Assembly (NCBI RefSeq): GCF_041449215.1
Contig: NZ_JBGNFV010000001.1
Location: forward strand, 4,853,001 to 4,917,000
Origin: Roseivirga sp. BDSF3-8
Lineage (GTDB): Bacteria > Bacteroidota > Bacteroidia > Cytophagales > Cyclobacteriaceae
Direction of reading: 5' to 3'
Length of the DNA: 64,000 bases
Shown here: positions 36,101 to 44,417 of the stretch, piece after piece
How positions within the stretch are numbered: position 1 is the first letter of the stretch
How the letters are laid out: each line of letters begins with the position of its first letter
Translations under genes and position numbers: made by a program
Notes under the pieces: generated by a model
Seen by the model: the letters and a program-made list of their open reading frames with translations, nothing else
Told to the model about the DNA's origin: nothing
The model's database searches: none

Positions 36101-36296
36101 AGTCAAGTTTCGGTAATTTATCCAACAGAAAGTCAGAGTCTACCCCATTACCAGAGCTTTTTTCTATTGGAGTTTCTTGCTGTAAATAAAACTGAGTGCG
36201 GTCTAAGGCACTGACAGATACCCCGATGTGCCACATTACCAATACAAGTGGCAGCAAGAGACAAATTGGAAAAATAGAATTACGTCCTCTATCCAT
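33198..36296 (-). CDS. TPR-CHAT (caspase-like) membrane protein
   Basis: The 1032-aa protein has an N-terminal signal or anchor helix (about 10-29). A long array of TPRs follows (about 60-520; for example AEKYYEKAHETLEKIEGAP and AEQYLYKSIRMSQRANGAF). After a helical linker comes a CHAT domain (about 700-990). The protease dyad is intact: His in LHLALHGEANTENPHG (near residue 854) and Cys in LVVLSSCETGIGKNYSGEG (near 903). The rest of the signature, GRSFSYAGCPSIVMTLWKLND, also fits. A C-terminal membrane helix (about 1004-1024) with a KKE tail puts the domain in the envelope. Known CHAT proteases (separase relatives, Craspase TPR-CHAT) cleave specific partners. The convergent 51-aa peptide and sigma/anti-sigma genes are candidate partners. 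Confidence 0.9.
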   Translation of the reverse strand: MDRGRNSIFPICLLLPLVLVMWHIGVSVSALDRTQFYLQQETPIEKSSGNGVDSDFLLDKLPKLDSLSNKSQQLTLTDTLAAFYLAEQKWIDLARVYLYQSRLYLSSSLPDKAENSLNECFKALKREVSSEENVLYVEAYDLRGKVFESQQSIADAIEAYDKALGLSEIVYGGESRTTAEIAITLGNLYAWELRDYFEAEKYYEKAHETLEKIEGAPLNTRYNAIYGLASAKRNQEDMEKALNYAFKTLTLITEQERLDTVRWRYALTIIANVYNDYPGKIDKAIPYYKKLLKISPIKNQEDSISYGSLNHGVAVSYMNMGQHDTAYYYSKQAEKYLKPIKKDTEDHIWMYSVLGKLTFERGDHKEAEQYLYKSIRMSQRANGAFHAYASSAYHYLAELHFELKHYSTALKLTQKSLMCWSNDWNPTSLNDNPAIEELREKSRAIETFILKGKCLTKLYEQTGNTSYLHNALYTYNFTDELFRFLRQSYNSENSILTNSEYYKDLYDNVLGVIYDLALRTQNDNYLDMAFLFMEKNSAGLLLENLIDAESKYEIGINDSILSVEREIRAEIDQIQGKIQLTNGDDGDLSLLRERLFTLNEKLDAIESRIEEKFPAYYNIKYRSQDFVTPSKIRKNLEKGDLYVSYYVGSKYIYGLGLRKREGIRIFRIENNDSLQNALNNVLDVFSNQNASLYHMDSYQAYVDNSYYLYNKLLKQIIEELDVESNLDNLILVTNGKLGLLPFESLLTAPTRSYSAPDYKILNYLIKRFRVQYAYSGTLYDRYLNESPFYSRAKVLAFGYSEDTEVSVPGKAELKGSVYELEALKSMIIGDFLQGKEATETAFKNKARSSEILHLALHGEANTENPHGSALYFRSQADEQNDGRLYPYELYPLNLNSRLVVLSSCETGIGKNYSGEGIYSIGRSFSYAGCPSIVMTLWKLNDRVTASIMEDFYKGLTKGQELDKALRQSKLNYLAQSDELTAHPVNWAAFVAIGDMRPVKPMEKKKDFYLWAAIALIIPTLLLAVKMLLFKKE

Positions 36297-36484
36297 AACA
36301 CACTTCAGGTTTCGGCAGGGTATCCTTAATTATGCGAAACCAGCATACAAGAAATAAAATAGTAACCTGTTTTTCAATCGTTTCTGAATAATTTAGCCGT
36401 TACACCAAATAAACCTTTGATTAACAGATATCTACCAGGGGGGTAGTAAAAATCATATTTATTGGCTTATGCAGGTGTCTGTTT

Positions 36485-37867
36485 TTAATTATCCTTTTCT
36501 GATATTTTTTCGACTTTCTTCACGTATGCCCCTGGTTCAGTTTTCTTCTCGAGCCCGGAGGCCATCATACTACGCACCTTACCATACACGTCTCTTTCAG
36601 TCCAGCCCCGGTCATGATTACCGTACACCCAAGCCACATTCGCAAAACTATTACAGTCCCGGCCATCAAGAAAATACTTATTATTTAAGTAAAGAGTTGT
36701 CTTAAAGGCATAGCGTGGAGTGTTAGACCATTCCAAAATTTTCTTACCCCAATACATGCGCATATAATTATGCATATAGCCCGTTTTTTTCATTTCCAGC
36801 ATGGCAGCATTCCAGTAGTCATCGTGCGTCTCGGCATTTTCAAACTCATCCCGGGTGTATGAATGCTCTCTGTCATCAGATTTATGATTTTCCAGGGTCT
36901 CCCGGGCCCAGTCAGGAAGGCAATTGTAATCATCATAATTGTCAGTATAATAGACAAAGTTAATTGCCAGCTCCCGTCTCACCAGTAATTCCTCTACGAA
37001 TGAATCGACATTTTTGCCTGAATGATTGTCTTTTATAGTTTTGATAAGCCATACGGGACTGACCTGCCCAAAATGCAGATACTTACTCATGTGGCTCACA
37101 TCACCTGTATGGGGTTGATTGCGGTTTTTGTCATAATTATTTAGGTGGCTATCCATAAATCGCCGGAATATCTTTTTAGCTTCCGTTGTGCCTCCTTTGA
37201 AGTGTTGGCTTACCGCTTTTACAGATGTATCCAGCTTCAGCTTATCACAAACGGCTTCTGCAGTTGTCAGTTTCATTCCTGTTACATTCAACGTAAGGCT
37301 GCTTTTAGGAGGTTTTCTATGAGATATATCAGTCAGGTAGTTCTTCATGGGTCCCTGTAGTTTTTTGCGAATCGTTCGGGCAGCATATTCCCGTTTATCA
37401 CTGGCAATTTTTACCGGAACCACCACATCACTTTCTACTTGTACTACCGATACACGGGCATCTTTAGCAACCTGTTCCCGCCATTCACGCTGATGCCTCA
37501 GGTAACCTCTATCGCAAACAATCACAGAGGCATCCTCCCCTAACCTCAGTGCCACCTCTGCCGGGTGACCATGCTGTACTACTAGTTTTATGTCCCGCTT
37601 TTTCAGGGCTTCTTCAGTATCTATTAATCCCTCCACCATAAAGTGGTAGTGCCTGAGGTTAGCCTCAGGATAATCATCCATGATACCGAATCCTACCAAT
37701 ACGCCCTTATCAAGATCTTTTGCCTGTTCTATGGCATATTCAAGTGCATGATTGTACTCCGCACGCTGAGACTGCTGCATCCAGTAGAGCACATACTTCC
37801 CCTCATCATTGACTTCTTTTTCATTGAGGAGGCATATCCTTTTATCTTCTATCTGAGATTTAGCCAT
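36485..37867 (-). CDS. Class II CPD photolyase
   Basis: This 460-aa DNA photolyase repairs cyclobutane pyrimidine dimers with light. YVLYWMQQSQRAEYNHALEYAI at the N-terminus is the class II signature. Downstream are SKYLHFGQVSPVWLIK, FVEELLVRRELAINFVYYT and the C-terminal MRMYWGKKILEW followed by WVYGNHDRGWTERDVYGKVR, all class II FAD-domain motifs. It overlaps the upstream photolyase-related gene by 8 bp, so the two form an operon. The gene ends 188 bp from the CHAT gene, which starts on the same strand. Confidence 0.93.
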   Translation of the reverse strand: MAKSQIEDKRICLLNEKEVNDEGKYVLYWMQQSQRAEYNHALEYAIEQAKDLDKGVLVGFGIMDDYPEANLRHYHFMVEGLIDTEEALKKRDIKLVVQHGHPAEVALRLGEDASVIVCDRGYLRHQREWREQVAKDARVSVVQVESDVVVPVKIASDKREYAARTIRKKLQGPMKNYLTDISHRKPPKSSLTLNVTGMKLTTAEAVCDKLKLDTSVKAVSQHFKGGTTEAKKIFRRFMDSHLNNYDKNRNQPHTGDVSHMSKYLHFGQVSPVWLIKTIKDNHSGKNVDSFVEELLVRRELAINFVYYTDNYDDYNCLPDWARETLENHKSDDREHSYTRDEFENAETHDDYWNAAMLEMKKTGYMHNYMRMYWGKKILEWSNTPRYAFKTTLYLNNKYFLDGRDCNSFANVAWVYGNHDRGWTERDVYGKVRSMMASGLEKKTEPGAYVKKVEKISEKDN

Positions 37868-39416
37868 TGCTCCAGTCTTTTTTTAGTTTTCTTGCGCGCG
37901 ATCTGATTTCCTTCATCTCCTGGTCATCTTTTTTCTCAAGATTTTTCATTTGGAAGTTCATGCGGCGGTTATCGTTAAGTTTATCATGGTGCCTGTCCAG
38001 GAAGTCCCAGTACAAAGCATTAAAAGGACAGGCATCTTCACCTGTTTTCTGGTTAGGGGAATAGCGACAATTCTTGCAGTAATTACTCATCTTATTGATG
38101 TAGTTAGCACTGGCTGTGTAGGGCTTGGTACCAACTATTCCACCGTCACCATATTGACTCATTCCCAAAGCATTAGGTAAAGAAACCCACTCGTGGGCAT
38201 CGGCATACATAGCTACATGCCATTCGTGAAATTTTCGGGGGTGTGTTCCATATAGCAGGCTAAACAGCCCTAAAACCATTAGCCTTTGGATGTGATGAGC
38301 GTAAGCATGGCCCACGACTCCCTGCATGCTTTGGTGAATACATTCCATATCAGTATCACCATCCCAGAAGAAGGAAGGTACATCATGCTGTGCACCCAGG
38401 TGATTCATTTTGGCATAGCCCGGCATTTCTCTCCAGTATACACCCCGGATAAATTCCCTCCAGCCAATGATCTGGCGGATAAATCCTTCCACACTATTTA
38501 TGGGGGCATCTCCTTCATGATAAGCATCTTCAGCTTTTTCTACTACCTCGCGCGGGTTCAGTAGTTTAAGGTTGAGCGCAGCTGATATACGACTGTGGTA
38601 TAAAAAAGGCTTGCCTGTCCACATGGCATCCTGGTACTTCCCAAAGGCCTTTAACCTGTGTTCGATAAAATCATTTAACAGCCTCAGTGCCTCTTTACGA
38701 CTAACAGGTAGGTCGAAGTGATCCAGCGAACCAGGATGATCATCAAAGCGCTTTCTGACCATCTGTATCACCTCCTCTGTGATATCGTCAGGCCTGAAGG
38801 ATATAGGAGCCTTTATGTCTGAAGGGGCCTGATTGAAGCTTTCCCGGTTTTCTTTATCAAAATTCCAGTCTCCACCTTCGGGTTCATCTCCTGAGGTGAG
38901 TAATATGCCGTGGCGTTTTCTCAAATGCCGGTAATATGTTTCAAGGAGATATCCTTTCTTACTATCCTGAAAATCATTGAAGGATTCGATGGTATCATAA
39001 AAATGCGAATCAGTCAGAATATCCAGGGATAGGTCTTCTTCTTTGGCCAGCTTTGTCAGCCTTTCCTGTATGGCAAAGTCTCCGGGCTGAGTGACGACTA
39101 ATTTGTCCGGATGACGCATATGGATGTCTTTTTTCAGGACAGCCTCTAAATCCTCCCCCCTGTCGTTGCTTTTGGCGGAGGAAAGTTCATGATAGAAGAC
39201 CCTATATCCCTTTTCCTTCAGTTCATCACGAAAGTGCCTCATGGCTGAAAAAAAGTAGACGATCTTAAGTTTGTGATTCCAGTAGCGTGTGGCTTCTTCC
39301 TGTGTTTCAGCCATCCAGATGATATCCTGGTTCTTGTCAAAATCTTCGAATACCGGTGAATTTATGTCCAGCTGATCTGAAAGTATGATGATCAGATTGC
39401 GATATTTTCCAGCCAT
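37860..39416 (-). CDS. Cryptochrome/photolyase-related protein (FeS-BCP, likely (6-4) photolyase)
   Basis: This 518-aa protein belongs to the deoxyribodipyrimidine photolyase-related family. The N-terminus (LIIILSDQLDINSPVFEDFD) and the region MWTGKPFLYHSRISAALNLKLLNPREV match it. IIGWREFIRGVYWREMPGY and YAHHIQRLMVLGLFSLLYGTHP are FAD-binding motifs. The C-terminal NYCKNCRYSPNQKTGEDACPFNALYWDFL supplies three of the cysteines that hold the 4Fe-4S cluster of this bacterial class. Characterised members repair (6-4) photoproducts. It is the first gene of a two-gene photorepair operon with the class II enzyme. Confidence 0.92.
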   Translation of the reverse strand: MAGKYRNLIIILSDQLDINSPVFEDFDKNQDIIWMAETQEEATRYWNHKLKIVYFFSAMRHFRDELKEKGYRVFYHELSSAKSNDRGEDLEAVLKKDIHMRHPDKLVVTQPGDFAIQERLTKLAKEEDLSLDILTDSHFYDTIESFNDFQDSKKGYLLETYYRHLRKRHGILLTSGDEPEGGDWNFDKENRESFNQAPSDIKAPISFRPDDITEEVIQMVRKRFDDHPGSLDHFDLPVSRKEALRLLNDFIEHRLKAFGKYQDAMWTGKPFLYHSRISAALNLKLLNPREVVEKAEDAYHEGDAPINSVEGFIRQIIGWREFIRGVYWREMPGYAKMNHLGAQHDVPSFFWDGDTDMECIHQSMQGVVGHAYAHHIQRLMVLGLFSLLYGTHPRKFHEWHVAMYADAHEWVSLPNALGMSQYGDGGIVGTKPYTASANYINKMSNYCKNCRYSPNQKTGEDACPFNALYWDFLDRHHDKLNDNRRMNFQMKNLEKKDDQEMKEIRSRARKLKKDWSNG

Positions 39417-39495
39417 ATAATGAGGGAGTTAAATATCACAAGAACGGCATCTGATTATTTTTGTTTAACTTATCAATGGCAAATGCTTCACAAAG

Positions 39496-40524
39496 TCAGG
39501 TAATTACTATAACTTTTCCAACTGTCTGTCCGGACTGCAAAGCCGTCACTGCCTCAGGTAATGAGGTAAAGTCATAAGTTTGGCCAACAAATGGCTTACC
39601 GATATTCATTTCCCCTATTTTTTCCATGAGTTCGTGCATAAGTTCCGCCTTTTCATATAACCATATGAGATTGAATCCCATGACGCTCTTGTTGGAAGTA
39701 GGTAGTTTCATTGGGTCTACCTTTGGTCTGAAGAGGTATTTCCATATCAATTTTAGATAATTTGGCCTGTTTCCATGAGTTGCAAAGCTTGCAGAACCAT
39801 AAGTTACCAGCCGACCCATAGGGTCGAGGGCCTCCAGGCTTTGTTTAAAAATCCTCCCTCCTATGCACTCCAGGACTACCTGTAGTTCCCTCCCTCTGAG
39901 GGCCTCATTAAGTTTTTGCGGAAAGTCTTTGTCTCTAACGATTATTTTTTCGTAGCCTTCCCTTTCCAGTACTTCCACCTTCTTAGCAGAACCAATGGTG
40001 CCGATAGTATAAGCACCTGCTTCCCGTGCCATGCGACCTGCAAAAATCCCCACTCCACCAGCAGCACTATGGATAAGTACACTCATGCCTTTTTGTAGAT
40101 TTCCTAATTCGAAAAGAGCATAGTAAGCAGTAAGGGCCTGGACAGGAAAGGCAGCCCCCTCCTCAGGAGACCAGTTTACAGGAAGATGAGTCACATACCT
40201 GGCGTCAATAGTGATATGGGTGGCGTAACCGCCAAATCGGGTAACTCCCATTACTTTATCTCCGGGTTTCAGGTGCTTCACCCCTTCTCCGGTGCTTATA
40301 ATGGTGCCCGCATATTCCAGCCCGGGAACAAATGCCCCGTCCGGAGTAGCGCTATACAGACCTTTTATAGCAAATATGTCAGCGAAATTAAGTCCAATGG
40401 CAGCCACTTTCACCAGTACCTCTCCAGGTTGTGGCTTGGGCATTTTTTCTTCTTTTAGTTTCAGGTTTTTTAGTGTTCCTGCTTTTGTTACCCGGTAGGC
40501 AAACCTCATATCATCTATAGCCAT
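39496..40524 (-). CDS. Zinc-independent quinone oxidoreductase-like MDR protein
   Basis: The 342-aa medium-chain dehydrogenase/reductase starts MAIDDMRFAYRVTKAGTLKN. It has the GroES-like domain (VAAIGLNFADIFAIKGLY, PGLEYAGTIISTGEGV) and then the Rossmann motif ALFELGNLQKGMSVLIHSAAGGVGIFAG. Structural zinc cysteines are absent, as in the QOR/VAT-1 group. It probably reduces quinones or enones with NADPH; the substrate is unknown. It is a single gene, 54 bp divergent from the HAD gene. Confidence 0.88.
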   Translation of the reverse strand: MAIDDMRFAYRVTKAGTLKNLKLKEEKMPKPQPGEVLVKVAAIGLNFADIFAIKGLYSATPDGAFVPGLEYAGTIISTGEGVKHLKPGDKVMGVTRFGGYATHITIDARYVTHLPVNWSPEEGAAFPVQALTAYYALFELGNLQKGMSVLIHSAAGGVGIFAGRMAREAGAYTIGTIGSAKKVEVLEREGYEKIIVRDKDFPQKLNEALRGRELQVVLECIGGRIFKQSLEALDPMGRLVTYGSASFATHGNRPNYLKLIWKYLFRPKVDPMKLPTSNKSVMGFNLIWLYEKAELMHELMEKIGEMNIGKPFVGQTYDFTSLPEAVTALQSGQTVGKVIVIT

Positions 40525-40602
40525 TTTTTAACAATTTGATCTCTTACTAATTAATCAGCTTTGAATAGAGTATGTTAGGTGATCGCTAGAATAATAAAGA
40601 AC

Positions 40603-41421
40603 ATGGATAGCTATGAATTACTTGCCTGTGATATAGATGGTACTTTGCTGGATAAGGAGAAAAATGTGAGCCAGGCCACGGTAGATGCTTTTGCGGAGCT
40701 AAAAAAGGCCGGAAAACAGATAGTGCTTATTTCGGCCAGAATGCCCAAGGCCATTCGCTACCTTCAGAAAGACCTGTTAATCCTGCAAAGCCCCCTAATT
40801 GCTTATAACGGAGGCCTTACGTTTCTTAGCGGAGAAGAGCCAGCAGCTATTCATGAAGAAGGGCTGCCCCCTGCTCTTACCGAGCAGATAGCCGGGTTGC
40901 TAAAGGGTACAGAGGTACAGCCAGGCTTATATTCTGCAGACGAATGGTATGTGCAGAAAAGCGACAGGCTGGTTGAGAAAGAGATATTTAATACAAAGAC
41001 TGAGCCTGATATGGACTTGCCTGCTGCCGTTCTCAGAAGGTGGGAACAACGGGGACAAAAAGTACATAAGGTAATGCTGATGGGGTCAGCAGAAGATATG
41101 AAAAAGGTAGACCAGCGCATGAAAGATTCAACCCTTCAGGGATTTGAAGTATATCGTAGCAAGGATGTTATGTTTGAAATCACCTCATCTGCCACCAGTA
41201 AGGAGAATGCTCTTAAAACGCTTTGTGATAAACTGGGAGTACCTTTGTCAAAGGTAGTAGCTATCGGTGATAATGATAACGATATAGGTATGATTCAGGC
41301 AGCCGGCTGTGGGGTTGCGGTAGAAAATGCCAAAGATAAACTTAAGGAAGTAGCAGATATGATAACGGATAAAAACACGGAAGATGGTGTGGCTAAAGCC
41401 ATACGCAAACTGTTTTTCTAA
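40603..41421 (+). CDS. HAD-superfamily Cof-like phosphatase (subfamily IIB)
   Basis: This 272-aa protein is called from the ATG at 40603; a GTG eight codons upstream is in frame. Motif I is ACDIDGTLLDKEK, with nucleophile Asp10 and Asp12. Motif II is IVLISARMPKAI. The type IIB cap occupies about residues 80-195. Motif IV is VVAIGDNDNDIGMIQAAG. Members dephosphorylate sugar phosphates or pyridoxal phosphate. It overlaps the convergent thioesterase gene by 4 bp. Confidence 0.9.
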   Translation: MDSYELLACDIDGTLLDKEKNVSQATVDAFAELKKAGKQIVLISARMPKAIRYLQKDLLILQSPLIAYNGGLTFLSGEEPAAIHEEGLPPALTEQIAGLLKGTEVQPGLYSADEWYVQKSDRLVEKEIFNTKTEPDMDLPAAVLRRWEQRGQKVHKVMLMGSAEDMKKVDQRMKDSTLQGFEVYRSKDVMFEITSSATSKENALKTLCDKLGVPLSKVVAIGDNDNDIGMIQAAGCGVAVENAKDKLKEVADMITDKNTEDGVAKAIRKLFF

Positions 41422-42152
41422 TTCCAGGTTGTACGCCCCACTCCAATAACCTTACCATCAGCAGGCCGGACTATGTGGTGCAGGTAGCCGGAACTGTCAG
41501 CCTCTGCCTCACTTAGTAACTTATCCCCGAATTTGCATTCAGCTTTAAACATGATGTCAAGATGCTTTAGATTACCTGGCATGTCCAGGCATTCATACAG
41601 CCACTGAATGATTATATTGTTATTTACGTGATCATTGATATCAATATCTTGCCTCCTCACGTGAATTATGGCTTCTGATTGAGGATTTTGAGGTTCCGAT
41701 AGCTTTTCTGTATACAGGCTTTTGTTATCAGCATCACTTTCCTCAGGTAAGGCAGCCTTAATAAAATCAGGGGGAAGGGCAGCGCGCTTTCTATTAAGAT
41801 CTACTATCATCCAGGCACTACTGGCAGTGGCGCAGACCTTGTTCTCCTTATCATACACAATAAAATTCCTGAAAGTAAAAAGCCTTTCATGACCGGATGG
41901 CCAGGTTTTTATTACTACCTGTCCCGGATACTCAGGAAGGGAATCTATAGTTAGCTGGAGTCTGTTCAATACCCAGGTATACCCTTTTTCAATCAGCAGG
42001 GGTGTCCCAACGCCAAGCTTCTCTGCATGCACCCACGCAGCCTGTTGGATCATATCAGTCAGTACCCCGGGTTTAAGCACGCCTTGGTTGTCTGTCTCTA
42101 GTGGACGGATCTCAAACGTATGTGTGTAGTTGGTATTCCCGTGGTCTTTCAT
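41418..42152 (-). CDS. Acyl-ACP thioesterase (FatA-like)
   Basis: This 244-aa protein has two hotdog folds. The first carries EIRPLETDNQGVLKPGVLTDMIQQAAW and QLTIDSLPEYPGQVVIKTWPSGHERLFTFRNF in parts. The second contains VRRQDIDINDHVNNNIIIQWLYEC, where the D-x-N-x-H-V-N-N motif carries the catalytic Asn and His. It releases fatty acids from acyl carrier protein. This bacterial acyl-ACP thioesterase family is common in Bacteroidota and Firmicutes. It ends inside the stop region of the HAD gene. Confidence 0.87.
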   Translation of the reverse strand: MKDHGNTNYTHTFEIRPLETDNQGVLKPGVLTDMIQQAAWVHAEKLGVGTPLLIEKGYTWVLNRLQLTIDSLPEYPGQVVIKTWPSGHERLFTFRNFIVYDKENKVCATASSAWMIVDLNRKRAALPPDFIKAALPEESDADNKSLYTEKLSEPQNPQSEAIIHVRRQDIDINDHVNNNIIIQWLYECLDMPGNLKHLDIMFKAECKFGDKLLSEAEADSSGYLHHIVRPADGKVIGVGRTTWN

Positions 42153-42185
42153 AACGGAGGAAAGATAGGGAAAATTAATACCTGA

Positions 42186-43370
42186 TCAGAAGGTGTTTCC
42201 CTCTGAGTCAGTTTTGATAAGGCCAAAGACTGTATTGTTTTCAAAGCTGATAGTTGAAAATATGGCTAAGCCCTGATCCCGGTCTTCTTCAACGAAGCTT
42301 CCCCGGTCTATGCCTGATCCGCCATAGGTTTGGGTCCAGAGTTCATCACCCTGGCTATTTGTACGAACGAGTAATACATCACTATTTTCAATTCCGGCTT
42401 CAGTCGTGCCGGTTATGGCATATCCGCCATCAGAAGTAAGGCATAATCCACTGGCCTGGTTGGCATTCTCATCACCGAAGGTTTTATCAGCTCCGATCTG
42501 CTCGCCATTTTTATCGATGAAGCGCAGGGTGATATCGCCTGAGTTGTTTTCTGAATTAGAAAGCAAAACGTAGTAACTGCCCCAGCCTTTCTGAAGCATT
42601 ATAGCACTTTCATCTACTGCGTCAGTTTCTCCATAGGTTACTACCCAGACGGGTTGCCCATAGGGAGAAGTACTTACCACACGCGAGTGAGTAGCTGACC
42701 CAGTACTTACTGTCCCACACCAAATAAGGTTTCCGTTCGGGGCTTCCAGTACATTACCTATTTCATCAAATTTCTCCAGTAAGCCATAAGACTGCTGCCA
42801 TTCTACTTGAAAGTCACTCTGTAGCCGAACGGTAAATATGTCCGTGGAGGTTTCATTGTACCCTTTTACGCCGATCAGAGTATAATTGCCTGACTGGCCT
42901 GGTAATAGGTACCTCCCTGTTTCGTCAATATCAGGATTGCCGAAGGTGAGCGAATCAAGCAGGCTTCCGGCTGCATCAAGGCGCATGAGCAAAAAGTCAC
43001 GCTGATTTGCTGTATCGGTTACGTAACCAAATACAAGCAACTCGCCGTTTACCTCTTTCACATCTGAAAAGGCATCTGCACCACTTCCTCCAAAGGTCTT
43101 TTCCCAGAGTAAATTACCTGAATTATCTGTACGGGCCACGTAAGCATCCGTTCCTTGGGTCATAAATGAAGCGGACTCCCCTACGAGTATAAAGCCGCCA
43201 TCACTATATTGAAGGCCACGATTAACTGTTTCGTCTTTTGCTCCACCAATAAATTTAATGTAGCTGGCATTCCCGGCAGGCTCGGGCTCATCAAAGGTGT
43301 TGCATCCCTGTGTAATAAATAGACTTACCACAAGCAAAAAATACAGGCTGCAGGCTTTAGCTGATATCAT
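42186..43370 (-). CDS. Lipoprotein with beta-propeller-like repeats
   Basis: The 394-aa lipoprotein (lipobox ITQGC) consists of six or seven repeats built on G-G-x-x-x-x-G and W-x-x-T-F/Y-G-G-x-x-x-D. Examples are LLWEKTFGGSGADAFSDV, PVWVVTYGETDAVDESA and ELWTQTYGGSGIDRGSF. Such repeats form an outward-facing propeller in Bacteroidota lipoproteins. It overlaps the preceding outer-membrane protein gene by 4 bp (ATGA). It is the last member of the five-gene cluster reading left from 52152. Confidence 0.8.
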   Translation of the reverse strand: MISAKACSLYFLLVVSLFITQGCNTFDEPEPAGNASYIKFIGGAKDETVNRGLQYSDGGFILVGESASFMTQGTDAYVARTDNSGNLLWEKTFGGSGADAFSDVKEVNGELLVFGYVTDTANQRDFLLMRLDAAGSLLDSLTFGNPDIDETGRYLLPGQSGNYTLIGVKGYNETSTDIFTVRLQSDFQVEWQQSYGLLEKFDEIGNVLEAPNGNLIWCGTVSTGSATHSRVVSTSPYGQPVWVVTYGETDAVDESAIMLQKGWGSYYVLLSNSENNSGDITLRFIDKNGEQIGADKTFGDENANQASGLCLTSDGGYAITGTTEAGIENSDVLLVRTNSQGDELWTQTYGGSGIDRGSFVEEDRDQGLAIFSTISFENNTVFGLIKTDSEGNTF

Positions 43371-44416
43371 TCCTTTTTGTTCAAAAGTTTAGGTTTATAT
43401 ACTGGGATGCTATAGGCTATGTTGATACTGATGCTATGCATCCGGAAGTCATTATCTATATAGCCGTATGAATACATGAGGGATGGATCGGCTGTGCGGT
43501 TTTCTCCATTCACTATATCGCTAAGCCCGTATTGTAACTGAACATCCACGTTCCAAAGTCCGGTAGAACGTTTACTCTTGATCTGAACGCCCGCTGATCC
43601 TATGGCATAAAACCCGAAGGTATTTCGCTGCTCACTAAGATCCAGATCCGATCTGGGTACCTCACGGTTAGTTAGTTCCACATCCACACTATCATTCCTG
43701 ATAATAGATCCGCTTGCCCCCAGCAGATACCGGACACCACCACCCGCGCCGATAAATGGCTTGATGCGGTTCTCTCCAAATCTGTATCGGATTACCACCG
43801 GCAGGTTGACCGAAGTCTGTGACTCTTCAAAATTTACGTCTGCATAGTCTAAAAGCTTATCAGAAAAGGTGTAATTAGTCACCGTAAAGAATACACCTGG
43901 CTCAACTGAAAGCTTTTTGTAAGGGATTTCCATGACGATGCCCCCCTGGTAACCTATAGTTGAACTATAATTTCCATTATATTCAAAATCATTGTCAACG
44001 CTATATCGCCTCGTTTCCTGAATATACGGCATATTGATGCCTATCCGAGGGCTGTAAAGAAATACAGGCCATGTACGGAATGAGTTGAACAGATTAATGA
44101 ATTCCGGAGGGTCTATTCCTTCCTGAACTTTATACTCCGGGTTCAGCTTCAGGAAAAAAGTCATGGCTTCTTCGGCCTTCTTCTTCTCATTGTAATAGAG
44201 GTAATTAAGCACCAATAGCTTGTAGGCAGCAATTTGCTGATCCTTCGTGAAGCCTGAATTCAAACACCCCTCAAGTAAAGTAGGAACCTGGTCAATCCGT
44301 CCCTTCTCATAGGTTAGCTGTGCCTCTCGTAGCTTTTGCTCACAGTTTTGTCCGTAAGCACTCAGACTTGCTAAGCCAAGGAGACCGGCCAGGAGGCACA
44401 AAGCTCTCATTTTCAT
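43367..44416 (-). CDS. Outer-membrane beta-barrel protein with N-terminal helical repeat
   Basis: The 349-aa protein has a signal peptide (about 1-22, SAYGQ). An N-terminal helical region (about 25-105) resembles TPR or SPFH-like repeats (REAQLTYEKGRIDQVPTLLEGC; YYNEKKKAEEAMTFFLKLNP). An eight-stranded-type barrel (about 115-349) includes FIGAGGGVRYLLGASGS and SISINIAYSIPVY. The helical part is likely periplasmic. Starting 1 bp after the nSTAND gene's stop, it probably tethers or reports to that cytoplasmic-membrane protein. This link is inference. Confidence 0.8.
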   Translation of the reverse strand: MKMRALCLLAGLLGLASLSAYGQNCEQKLREAQLTYEKGRIDQVPTLLEGCLNSGFTKDQQIAAYKLLVLNYLYYNEKKKAEEAMTFFLKLNPEYKVQEGIDPPEFINLFNSFRTWPVFLYSPRIGINMPYIQETRRYSVDNDFEYNGNYSSTIGYQGGIVMEIPYKKLSVEPGVFFTVTNYTFSDKLLDYADVNFEESQTSVNLPVVIRYRFGENRIKPFIGAGGGVRYLLGASGSIIRNDSVDVELTNREVPRSDLDLSEQRNTFGFYAIGSAGVQIKSKRSTGLWNVDVQLQYGLSDIVNGENRTADPSLMYSYGYIDNDFRMHSISINIAYSIPVYKPKLLNKKE

Positions 44417-44417
44417 G

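Noticed and set aside
36430-36446. CTACC-N5-GGTAG inverted repeat upstream of the CHAT gene
   Set aside because: Arms of 5 bp are too short and no promoter element stands clearly next to it.
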